Shown: positions 8,077-15,315 of the stretch, one piece after another | Layout of the letters: the number at the start of each line of letters is the position of its first letter | Numbering within the stretch: position 1 is the stretch's first letter | NCBI RefSeq assembly: GCF_900094885.1 | Contig: NZ_FMBL01000001.1 | Location: 710,867 to 774,866 of the forward strand | Reading direction: 5' to 3' | Source of the DNA: Bifidobacterium commune | GTDB taxonomy: Bacteria > Actinomycetota > Actinomycetes > Actinomycetales > Bifidobacteriaceae | DNA length: 64,000 nt | Program-made: the position numbers and the translations under genes | The notes under the pieces: model-generated | What the model saw: the letters and a program-made list of their open reading frames with translations, nothing else | Databases searched by the model: none | What the model was told of the DNA's origin: nothing

Positions 8077-8499
8077 ATGCGCATCAGCGACGTCTCCCGG
8101 CTCACCGGACTGCCCGTCCCCACGCTAAGGTACTACGAACGGCGCGGCATCCTCGACCCGCACCGCGACCCAGAAGGCCACCGATCCTACACCCGCCACG
8201 ACCTCGAATGGATCACGTTCGTGCAACGCCTGCTCAGCACCGGCATGCCCCTGCGCACCATCGAACGATACTCCCGCCTGCGCGCCCAAGGCGACGCCAC
8301 CATCCCCGAACACCTCTCCATGCTTCACCAGCAGGACCGGCTGCTCGCCGAACGTATCAAAGAAGCCCAGGAGCAGCGCGAATTCCTCGCCAAGAAGATC
8401 AACACCTACAACGGTAGGCTCAAAGAAACCAAAACTGAAAACACCACAGACCAGGCTATGGTCAACAAACAAACTTCACAGGCCGCGCATATCCGTTAA
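8077..8499 (+). CDS. MerR family transcriptional regulator
   Basis: 140 aa. The MerR DNA-binding domain starts at the first residue: MRISDVSRLTGLPVPTLRYY, then ERRGILDPHRDPEGHRSYTR and DLEWITFVQRLLSTGMPLRTIERYSRL. A coiled-coil dimerisation helix rich in Gln, Glu and Lys follows (about residues 80-115). There is no cysteine in the C-terminal part, so a metal- or redox-sensing type is unlikely; the layout resembles small-molecule or aldehyde-type members. An in-frame ATG at 8011 would add 22 residues and is an alternative, because a -10-like hexamer lies just upstream of it. The 3' end is 20 bp from the convergent KAP NTPase gene. Confidence 0.86.
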   Translation: MRISDVSRLTGLPVPTLRYYERRGILDPHRDPEGHRSYTRHDLEWITFVQRLLSTGMPLRTIERYSRLRAQGDATIPEHLSMLHQQDRLLAERIKEAQEQREFLAKKINTYNGRLKETKTENTTDQAMVNKQTSQAAHIR

Positions 8500-8518
8500 A
8501 CGCGGTTGCACTCCAACC

Positions 8519-10522
8519 TCACTCATCACGTTCTCGTATAAGCCGGTCGAGCACATGTGTATCATACGGCCGGGTATCATAATCAAACTCAAGCGCAGCC
8601 CCACCCTGTAGCAGGTACTTTCCATTCTGTTTTGTGGGTTCAATCCGATACGCCTTCCAGAATGCCCGGTATTCCGAAGGATCGAGTTTCTCTATGGATT
8701 CCACTTTAGACTGAAAATCGGGATGTTGCGTAGGATTGATGGGCCCATCCAACCAGAACCGGAAACCCAATTGGACAATGAGGGCTTCAGCATCATATGG
8801 GCGGCTGCCATAGTCCTTGTGTTGCACGATTCTTTTGGCGACTGCATCAAAATATCGACTGACTCCACACTCATTGATCGCTGATGTAGTCAAAGCCAGG
8901 CCACCGTCAATTGACGATATTGTTCCGTAAAGATTCAGGCAGGAACGATAGCAATACATTCGTTCTGCCGGACTGACCGTGATGCCAATTTTTCGTTCGG
9001 CTTCGTCGAATATGGACTCGAACGCCTGCATACACGCGGCATCCATTTCCTGGATTTGCTTGAAATCGGAATCCGTGAACCGCTTGGTCATCTGTTTCAG
9101 CCTTTTGTCAAAGATGAGTTTCACGAGCCGATTCGGCACATGCCGCACCTCCGAATGCATGACGGATATCGCGTTGGTTTCCATACGGCTCTGGACGGCG
9201 AAGTATTCATCATCTCCCATCCTGTCCACATAATCGAGGAACTCCTCATAGTCCGCGGAATGGGTGAGATCATCAGTGTCGAACATCTTGGTGAGTATCT
9301 GCTCGTCGTCGATGGCCTCTCTAAGTTGCAGTAAAGCGTGCTTGTTGGCGAGCTCGTTGATGAAGTATGCCGAAGAATTGCTGCTGAAGTCGGTGGGGTT
9401 CGTGTTTCTGGGCTGGAATATGAAGTCCATGTATTGTTCGACTAATGGCTTCGCCGTTTCCTCCTTGGCCTCGTTCGAATCGGTGTCCTTCATGTTCTTG
9501 AACACCCCGGCTGTTACCGGATCGGTGGCATTCGAATCTTTCTTGGGCAGCCAATGGTCATAGTACAGCTTCTCGTACTCACTCGGATGGAACAAATACA
9601 GGTAGATAACGAAAAGTTCCTGGTCGTGCTGGACCCTGTCTTTCTTGTCTTGTCCGATGAACTCGGCTTCCACATAGGCAAGGAATCTGTTCGCGTCCCG
9701 GGCCGTACGATGCTCGTACACGAACATGGTCTCCACCGATGACAGGTCGACGTCCTTCCCCAGCAATTCGGCGACCGCCTCGCGGATTCTCTGGGCGACG
9801 TTTCCGGACTGCAATGGAAGGGGAAGCATGATTTTCTGGTCGATGATCTTGCCCAGATAATTGTCTTTGAGGGATTTGAGATTCCATTGGTCACCGACAA
9901 ATATGATTGCGGTACGACCATGGACGGCATTGAAGAGCGTATAGAGTTCTTTCTGAAGGCCTTCGCCCAAACGATCGAAATCGTCGATGACCAATACTTT
10001 TGGTCTCCGTAGACTCGTCAGCGATCGGATCGAGACCGTAAGCAGGAAGCGGTCAGTGTCGAACCACCTGCTATTCAAGAATCCGTGCAAGGTCGTCAGA
10101 ACCACGGATATGACCGTGACCGGCAAGGTGAACGGGTTCAGTCTTTTCAATACGGGGACGCTACCCTGCAGAGCCAAAAGGATAGCTCCGATGACCGCGA
10201 AGACAAGGAGAACCAGACCCGTTCCGTAAATGATTTTCGCGAACCTGGGGAAAATCGCGGAGAACAGGTTCTGAGCCAAAGTGTTCCTGTTCGTCGGCTT
10301 CCACAATGCAAGATCGATGAATCTGTAGTTTTTCATTGCATTGGTCTTTTTGACCTTCTCCAGATATTCGGTTTTGCCACTACCCCAACTGCCTTGGAGA
10401 AAAAAGGTCCTGTGTCCACCGGCTATACGTTTTGCGAAAGCCTCCGCCTGCCCTGACGTATCGATGTCGCTTATGCACAAAGATTCCGGCTCTACCGCAA
10501 CTTTTTTGCTACCCCGCATCAT
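8519..10522 (-). CDS. KAP family P-loop NTPase
   Basis: 667 aa. KAP NTPases are STAND-related membrane-linked ATPases that in bacteria are often found on plasmids and in defence clusters; PifA, which excludes phage T7, is a member. Walker A is GSWGSGKT at residues 44-51 and Walker B VLVIDDFDRL at 176-185. Two hydrophobic segments (about 97-117 and 130-149) sit between them, as is typical of the family and placing the protein at the membrane. A conserved helical segment YEHRTARDANRFLAYVE follows, then a long, variable C-terminal region (about 320-667) that may sense the trigger. No partner gene was recognised beside it; the gene upstream is a broken HTH-like gene and the one downstream is the convergent MerR gene. 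Confidence 0.87.
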   Translation of the reverse strand: MMRGSKKVAVEPESLCISDIDTSGQAEAFAKRIAGGHRTFFLQGSWGSGKTEYLEKVKKTNAMKNYRFIDLALWKPTNRNTLAQNLFSAIFPRFAKIIYGTGLVLLVFAVIGAILLALQGSVPVLKRLNPFTLPVTVISVVLTTLHGFLNSRWFDTDRFLLTVSIRSLTSLRRPKVLVIDDFDRLGEGLQKELYTLFNAVHGRTAIIFVGDQWNLKSLKDNYLGKIIDQKIMLPLPLQSGNVAQRIREAVAELLGKDVDLSSVETMFVYEHRTARDANRFLAYVEAEFIGQDKKDRVQHDQELFVIYLYLFHPSEYEKLYYDHWLPKKDSNATDPVTAGVFKNMKDTDSNEAKEETAKPLVEQYMDFIFQPRNTNPTDFSSNSSAYFINELANKHALLQLREAIDDEQILTKMFDTDDLTHSADYEEFLDYVDRMGDDEYFAVQSRMETNAISVMHSEVRHVPNRLVKLIFDKRLKQMTKRFTDSDFKQIQEMDAACMQAFESIFDEAERKIGITVSPAERMYCYRSCLNLYGTISSIDGGLALTTSAINECGVSRYFDAVAKRIVQHKDYGSRPYDAEALIVQLGFRFWLDGPINPTQHPDFQSKVESIEKLDPSEYRAFWKAYRIEPTKQNGKYLLQGGAALEFDYDTRPYDTHVLDRLIRERDE

Positions 10523-10779
10523 GTCCCAGCCCCTAGAAACAGCAACAAAAACCGACCGCTAACAACCTATCTATAAGACTAGCAGCAAAGGAGCGATGCT
10601 AATCAACAGAAAATAAATGGAAGAAAACCAATTCACGGATCCAACGGGACGCTGCTTTAAAGCGGTAAACCATATTACGCCAGTCGTTAGCTGGTATAAC
10701 AGTATCAGTAAAACATCATCAATCGCAAAGACCACGACCGCGGACACGTTTCTACAACGATTTGCCTAAATCTCTTGCA

Positions 10780-11226
10780 TCAATTATTCACCCCTGTCGC
10801 ATACCGATAGGTGATGACGTAGCCGAGAGCTTGCATGAGCAGGCCGATGATGAGATAGGCCTGGTTCCATGTGCGCCAGTCGGTGATATGGGTGGGCTGG
10901 TCGGCGGCGGCGAATGTGGTCAAGTCCCGGTAGAGGGTGAAGTCCCAGCCTCCGGTTTCCGGGTCGCTTTCTCTGTTGCGTCTATGTCCTGTTCGTTGGC
11001 CATGAACGAGCGGACCTCGTCGATGCGCCCGGCGCGCTGCTCCCCCAGCCAAGCATGGCCTCTTCGGGAACGGGTTCGTCCTCACGCTCCCAAGCGAGCA
11101 CCCTGCTCGCATCCACGCCCAACCGGTCCGCTAGGCTTCGACGGGCAGTCCCAGTGAGAATCGGTAGACTTCTACGGTCATGTCGGTTCCTGTATCGGTA
11201 TCGGTATTGGGGTTGTCGTTCATCAT
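10780..11226 (-). pseudogene. Broken helix-turn-helix-like gene with at least two frameshifts
   Basis: A good ribosome site (AAAAGGAGCGACA) precedes the ATG at 11226. The first frame gives an acidic start, then MTVEVYRFSLGL and a stop. A second frame continues with SLADRLGVDASRVLAWERED and EPVPEEAMLG, which looks like a helix-turn-helix. A third frame ends with DFTLYRDLTTFAAADQP, HITDWRTWNQAYLIIGLLMQ and a stop at 10780. The pieces are colinear on one strand, as expected for one gene of roughly 145 codons now broken. Function unknown. Confidence 0.6.
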
Positions 11227-11321
11227 TGTCGCTCCTTTTGTGATGTTGGCTCCAGCATATCCGGAAATGGTGTATGCCGTCTGACATTCGCGCCCCTGTG
11301 GTCGAATGTTCCCGCTGGTTG

Positions 11322-12174
11322 TCACGCTCTCAATATTCTTCTTCCGGCTTTCCTGGTCTGTGCGCTGCGGGACGCGGAAGCTGCTGCGGGGACATCCATA
11401 CCGGTGTTCGTTCGCGTAGTGGTTTTCGCCATGGCTCGTTCCTTCCTGCGCTCGGCGTTGTAGGCGTGCATCCTTGCACTTTGCCGTTGCCGGCATTCCG
11501 GGGCGTCACGGTACCGTTGGCGGTGCTGGGCGTTGTAACGGTCCTTCTGCTCGCGGGTCTTGGGGTGCTCGATGTGCTGTTGTGTACCATCTCGCGCCTG
11601 TGTTGCCGGCATTGGAGGTCGGTGGCGAACCGTTCGCGGGCACGTGCGTTGCGCCGGTCCCTCTGCTCGCGGATCAGGGGGGGTGTTCGGCTCGGTAACG
11701 TCCGGCGTATTCCCGCTTCTTCTCGCGCATGCGTTCCAGACGTTCGGGGTCGGCTTCCGGTTTTTGTTTCCGTTTCACGTAGGCGGCGCGGCGTTTGCGG
11801 GCGTTCCGTTTGTCCTGTTGCCTGGCTTTCTCGCGCTGTTCCGGGGTCGGGCCCTGTTTCCTCAACGCGCGTTGCTCCCGCTTTTTTGGCGCGTTGTTCG
11901 TGGTGGGCTTGGTAGCAGGCGCGGCGAGCGACCCGTATGCGTTCCCGGTACTCGGGGTCTTCAGCGTTGCGCCGCCGGTCGCGTTCGCGTATGTGTTCGC
12001 GGTGGTTGTCGCGCCATCTTCCGGCCTGCTCCCGACACTGTCGCCGTTGTTCCTCGGTGGGTGGCGGTTTGCGTCCGGTATGGCCCAGCTGTCGTTGCCA
12101 TCTAATCCATTCTTTCGAGTCGGCAATCCACCGACTATAGCTTTCCGGCGCGTCCAGGTGTTGTCGCGAGCCAT
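11322..12174 (-). pseudogene. Broken gene for an Arg/Glu/Gln-rich repetitive protein
   Basis: Starts with ATG at 12174, overlapping the stop of the upstream broken gene in a TGATG junction. The coding pattern jumps between frames: MARDNTWTRRK; then a second frame with WIADSKEWIRWQRQLGHTG, TEEQRRQCREQAGRWRDNH and REHIRERDRRRNAEDPEYRE; then the first frame again with TPEQREKARQQDKRNARKRR and ERMREKKREYAGRYRAEH; then REQRDRRNARARERF; then TREQKDRYNAQHRQRYRDAP and AYNAERRKERAMAK. The repeated charged R-x-R-Y segments resemble phage and plasmid DNA-binding proteins. At least four frame changes are needed, so it is not functional as read. The GC-rich antisense frames are open only because of composition. 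Confidence 0.6.
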
Positions 12175-12518
12175 CAGCGGGCGGCGGGCAACGGCACGTA
12201 AGCCATGGCGTTTACGGACGCGGTTTCATCCTCGACTGGCTGCCCGATTCGACGTTCCGTAGTGTCTTGCTTTGTGAGTTTTCTTTTATTGTCTGCGGCC
12301 GACCAGATGACGGTCGTCTCGCGTGGTCCGGTGCCAAGGATGCGGACGAATCGGGTTTTGGTGACGCCGCATTTCGCTTCCAGTTCCTGTGCAAGTTGTC
12401 GTGCGTTGTGATTGGTCGCGCCATTGGCCGAGCCTGTCCGCTATGGCTCGTAGCCATTCGCGTTTGGCTTTCAGTCGGCGAGTTCGGCGTCTACGGCCTC
12501 GTCAACCAGCCGGTGCAT
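12174..12518 (-). pseudogene. Broken small DNA-binding-like gene (two frameshifts)
   Basis: ATG at 12518 after GAGAGAAG. The first frame gives MHRLVDEAVDAELAD and a stop. A shifted frame continues LKAKREWLRAIADRLGQ, and a third continues GATNHNARQLAQELEAK, CGVTKTRFVRILGTGPR and ETTVIWSAAD, ending at the TGATG junction at 12174. The last part looks like a helical DNA-binding segment. Family not recognised. Confidence 0.5.
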
Positions 12519-12774
12519 TTTTTGCTTCTCTCAGATGGTTTCGGCATTCCCCCCCCTGTTTGTTCGGAATAGGACCCTACCATGAAACAGGAAAAGAAGA
12601 CGCCTGCGGACGGACAAGAAAGTACACGAGCTAGAAGGAACACAGGATTCATCGGCCGTTCAAAGCCGGAACAACACGACAGGGATTCGAAGGAATACGG
12701 TAATCCGTCCGAACCACAGCGAAAAGGAAGCAAGACTGGCATATGGGATTCCTCTATGGATACGGGGTTCCCGT

Positions 12775-13281
12775 TTGCGGGGTGGTTTTGTCATAGCAAG
12801 CCAATATAAGACGAACATGGGCACCTCATATTGGGCAAGCTCAAAAGCGATAATCGCGAATGTGGCCGTACCGGCATTCCTCGTGAGACAACTTCATAAC
12901 GAAATGAACGGGTGCGAACAAAGCGATTTCGCATTCAGGGCATCCCGAGGGGTCCAATCAACGTCCATAATTGGCGATACCGGACATGGAGGAAAGCGCT
13001 CAACTTTGCCGGAATGGAGGATGAAGGCATCACCATTCATTCCCTACGTCATTCATACGCTTCGATTGCCATAGCCCATGGCGCCGATATGAAAACATTA
13101 CAGAAAAAAACTGGGCCATGCTAGCGCCACCATAACCCTCGACCGATACAGAGCACGGCTCAATGAAGTCGCAGGCACGGCGGGACGACGCGAAAAGCAA
13201 GGCAATTGTGTTCAATCGTTCATGAAAGAAAAATCCCCAGATTCCCAACGAACCAAATCGTTGAAAATCCGAGATCTATGA
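12775..13281 (+). pseudogene. Tyrosine recombinase (phage-type integrase) remnant, C-terminal half with frameshifts
   Basis: Three plus-strand frames join into the catalytic half of a tyrosine recombinase: VAVPAFLVRQLHNEMNG, then PRGPINVHNWRYRTWRKALN and ITIHSLRHSYASIAIAHGAD, then HASATITLDRY. These contain the HxLRH box, the GHAS-type histidine region and the nucleophile tyrosine. Frame changes near 12940 and 13110, a missing N-terminal half and a small deletion after the tyrosine make it non-functional. Its stop codon (13279-13281) touches the right attachment repeat, the usual position for the integrase of a tRNA-inserted element. Confidence 0.82.
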
Positions 13282-13316
13282 GTCGGGATGACAGGATTTG
13301 AACCTGCGACATCCTG
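13282..13316. repeat. Right attachment repeat (att) within tRNA-Pro
   Basis: Identical over 35 bp to 3110-3144. It covers the acceptor 3' strand and T-arm of the intact tRNA-Pro gene and extends one base beyond the discriminator. Bases outside the repeat differ on both sides. Confidence 0.92.
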
Positions 13317-13356
13317 CTCCCAAAGCAGGCGCGCTACCAAACTGCGCTACATCCCG
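13283..13356 (-). tRNA. tRNA-Pro (anticodon TGG)
   Basis: 74 nt. Acceptor CGGGATG pairs with CATCCCG, with discriminator A and no encoded CCA. The anticodon arm is CCTGC-TTTGGGA-GCAGG with anticodon TGG; the T-arm is GCAGG-TTCAAAT-CCTGT. Intact despite the island: the integrated element restored the 3' end. Confidence 0.97.
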
Positions 13357-13530
13357 ATGTCATGCGCATGAGCACATAACGTAGAAATTGTATCGATCAT
13401 CTTGGACAAGACACCACATACGATGACGGTATACGGTCGGCCGCAAAGACGCCTCCGCTGCCGACACCATACATCAATGCACAGCGACAACGGCACAACA
13501 GCCCGATAACGAAAAAGTTCACGGATCTAT

Positions 13531-14184
13531 TTATTTTGAATCCAGGCCCTCGCGCAATCGACGTATCTGCTCATGCTGTATGGCAATGGTTGCATCAGCA
13601 GCTCGAATGCCTACATGAGTCAACTCGTCCCATGTCACCCACGCGGATTGCACATGCTCATCTTCGTCAAAATGCCTTGGCCCATCGACCCAATCGGCAA
13701 GATGAATCACGTAAATATGCAACACCTCATCGGTCATGCCTGCTGAGGAATAGAAATCACCAACCGACTCGATGCGAGCAGAGGCACTATCGCTAGGACG
13801 AACCCCGGTCTCCTCTTCCAATTCGCGTAAGGCTGCGGCCTCCGGATTTTCGCCTTCTTCCATGAGACCTGCCGGCAGCCCGTATGCGAATGCGTTGGGC
13901 CCGACACGGTACTCACGCACCAGCAGATAACGGTCGCGGACCTCATCATGGACCAGCATTACGACGGCCGGAGAATGAACGATGATCTGCCGATGGACCG
14001 TCACTTCCCCACCGTCGGTGTCGGCGAGCGCAACCTTTCGATCATCAATATGGAAAATAACCCCACGATATACAGTTTCACTGGACATCACTGTTACCGG
14101 CGCTTCCATATCCACGCCATCGTTCGAATTCTGCAACCGGGCATTCACTTGTTCCCGAATTGCCACTTCCCGCGTTGTACTCAT
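13531..14184 (-). CDS. NUDIX hydrolase, ADP-ribose pyrophosphatase-like
   Basis: 217 aa. Hydrolyses a nucleoside diphosphate linked to another group; the family type is ADP-ribose to AMP and ribose 5-phosphate. A perfect Nudix box starts at G106: G-x5-E112-x7-R120-E-L-x-E-E-x-G127-V. Before it, VVMLVHDEVRDRYLLVREYR and the R-x5-YGLPAG segment are typical of ADP-ribose pyrophosphatases. The C-terminal helix is as expected. Divalent metal is bound by the Nudix glutamates. The first 30 residues are variable, so a later start is possible. It lies 122 bp downstream of the Nif3-like gene on the same strand. Confidence 0.9.
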   Translation of the reverse strand: MSTTREVAIREQVNARLQNSNDGVDMEAPVTVMSSETVYRGVIFHIDDRKVALADTDGGEVTVHRQIIVHSPAVVMLVHDEVRDRYLLVREYRVGPNAFAYGLPAGLMEEGENPEAAALRELEEETGVRPSDSASARIESVGDFYSSAGMTDEVLHIYVIHLADWVDGPRHFDEDEHVQSAWVTWDELTHVGIRAADATIAIQHEQIRRLREGLDSK

Positions 14185-14306
14185 TTTGCTTCACACCTTC
14201 CTTATCAAAACCTGCATCAATGCATTAAGACCCGAATACCAGCTCCTCAATACGCACACCAACAAACACTCCACGAAGCATCTGACGACTACGGAAACAT
14301 ACTCAA

Positions 14307-15200
14307 TCACGCATGCTCCGGAGCACCACGACCCACAACCAACTGCCACGGGTCAGTGACGATGCCCACCCTATGCGTTTCAGGGCGATAAGCAGTATCG
14401 CACTCGACCGCGTCAGCAACGTCTTCAAGCGCATATCTGAACCACATTGACTCGATGGCAGAATGCGGTGTATTGATTAACGCAGGTCTCACGGTCGTTC
14501 CATTGAGCCGAGCCTCGTGCAACGCCTGTTGCAGCGCATCCGTGGCCGGATGATGGCGCAAATCGCTGGTGACATAGGCATCGGCACCACTGGCGCGAAC
14601 CGCATCGAATTCCGAATCACCGGAACCGGGCAACACTGCGACACGACGAACCTGCGCATCAAGGTCCCCGGCCACTTGAATGCCATATTCGGTTTTCGGG
14701 ACTTGTTCAGCCACCCTCTGGGCGAATGCACGCAGTGTCATCGGCTCTTGTAAAACACCTACCCGGCCCAATCCAATGGCATGCCCATCGCGCTCACCCG
14801 TCATTTCGAGCGGCGTTTGGTGTTGCAAACCGAAAGCGTCTGCGGCAGCTTGGGCCACACCTCGATAAGCAACATCGGCATTGGTGTGCCCGACCCAAAG
14901 TGCGCAATGGGTACGGTACAGTTTGCCAACAATGGCGCCACGCTCCCCGAAGCCGGACACCTCATGCACTGAACGGAAGAACAGCGGATGGTGGCACACC
15001 AGCAAATCCGCACCCATATCGATGGCTTTATCAACTACAGCCATGGTTGGGTCAACGGCAAAAACAATCTTCGCGACGGTGTCGTTCGGATCACCGACAA
15101 TCAGCCCCGGATGATCCCAATCCTCAGCAAATTCAAGCGGGTAGAGCCGCTCGAGTGCTTCGACAATCTGCGCAAGCCTCGGAATCTGTTGGTCTGACAT
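14307..15200 (-). CDS. Nif3-like dinuclear metal centre protein (YbgI/YqfO family)
   Basis: 297 aa, with AGGAGAAAC before the ATG. Members form toroidal hexamers with a two-metal site; proposed roles include GTP cyclohydrolase 1 type 2 activity, and no role is firmly proven in bacteria. Conserved marks are AEDWDHPGLIVGD (residues about 25-37), the metal-binding LLVCHHPLFF (HH pair), VGHTNADVAYRGVAQAAADAFGL and, near the C-terminus, GVALINTPHSAIE-type residues (read here as ALINTPHSAIE), with the second metal-ligand histidine. In bifidobacteria it lies beside polA. The polA stop is 116 bp upstream on the same strand, so they may share a transcript. Confidence 0.9.
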   Translation of the reverse strand: MSDQQIPRLAQIVEALERLYPLEFAEDWDHPGLIVGDPNDTVAKIVFAVDPTMAVVDKAIDMGADLLVCHHPLFFRSVHEVSGFGERGAIVGKLYRTHCALWVGHTNADVAYRGVAQAAADAFGLQHQTPLEMTGERDGHAIGLGRVGVLQEPMTLRAFAQRVAEQVPKTEYGIQVAGDLDAQVRRVAVLPGSGDSEFDAVRASGADAYVTSDLRHHPATDALQQALHEARLNGTTVRPALINTPHSAIESMWFRYALEDVADAVECDTAYRPETHRVGIVTDPWQLVVGRGAPEHA

Positions 15201-15315
15201 GTTTCTCCTCTTCTTTATCGCTTCAACCGTAACGACTATTATCCGTCAACTTCGCACGCCATTGCGATTCGCCAATTGCAAATGCTGCACGCAAACAACG
15301 CCCGAACCGTCAACG

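Larger units (their letters stand above)
3110..13316. mobile_element. tRNA-Pro-integrated genomic island carrying restriction-modification and NTPase genes
   Basis: About 10.2 kb bounded by a 35-bp perfect direct repeat (3110-3144 and 13282-13316) taken from the 3' end of the intact tRNA-Pro gene at 13283-13356. The remains of a tyrosine recombinase read up to the base next to the right repeat. Composition changes sharply inside: the 3145-4560 part is AT-rich, 5950-8500 and 10780-12520 are clearly GC-rich, and flanking core genes are intermediate. Cargo is an EcoRII-like endonuclease, a Dcm-like methyltransferase, a KAP NTPase, a Cys-rich unknown, a MerR regulator, a sirtuin remnant and several broken phage- or plasmid-like genes. 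With the recombinase broken, self-mobility is unlikely now. Confidence 0.88.

Noticed and set aside
11560..12105. Plus-strand open frames in the GC-rich island block, Cys/Val/Arg-rich
   Set aside because: Openness is explained by composition. The minus strand has coherent, if broken, charged coding signal and coupled starts.
12582..12809. Possible small plus-strand gene before the integrase remnant (about 75 codons)
   Set aside because: It has a weak ribosome site and no recognisable signal. It may be a piece of the decayed integrase or excisionase region, but nothing supports a separate gene.
3110..13316. CRISPR array or Cas genes in the island
   Set aside because: No regularly spaced direct repeats and no Cas motifs were seen; the defence signal is restriction and NTPase only.
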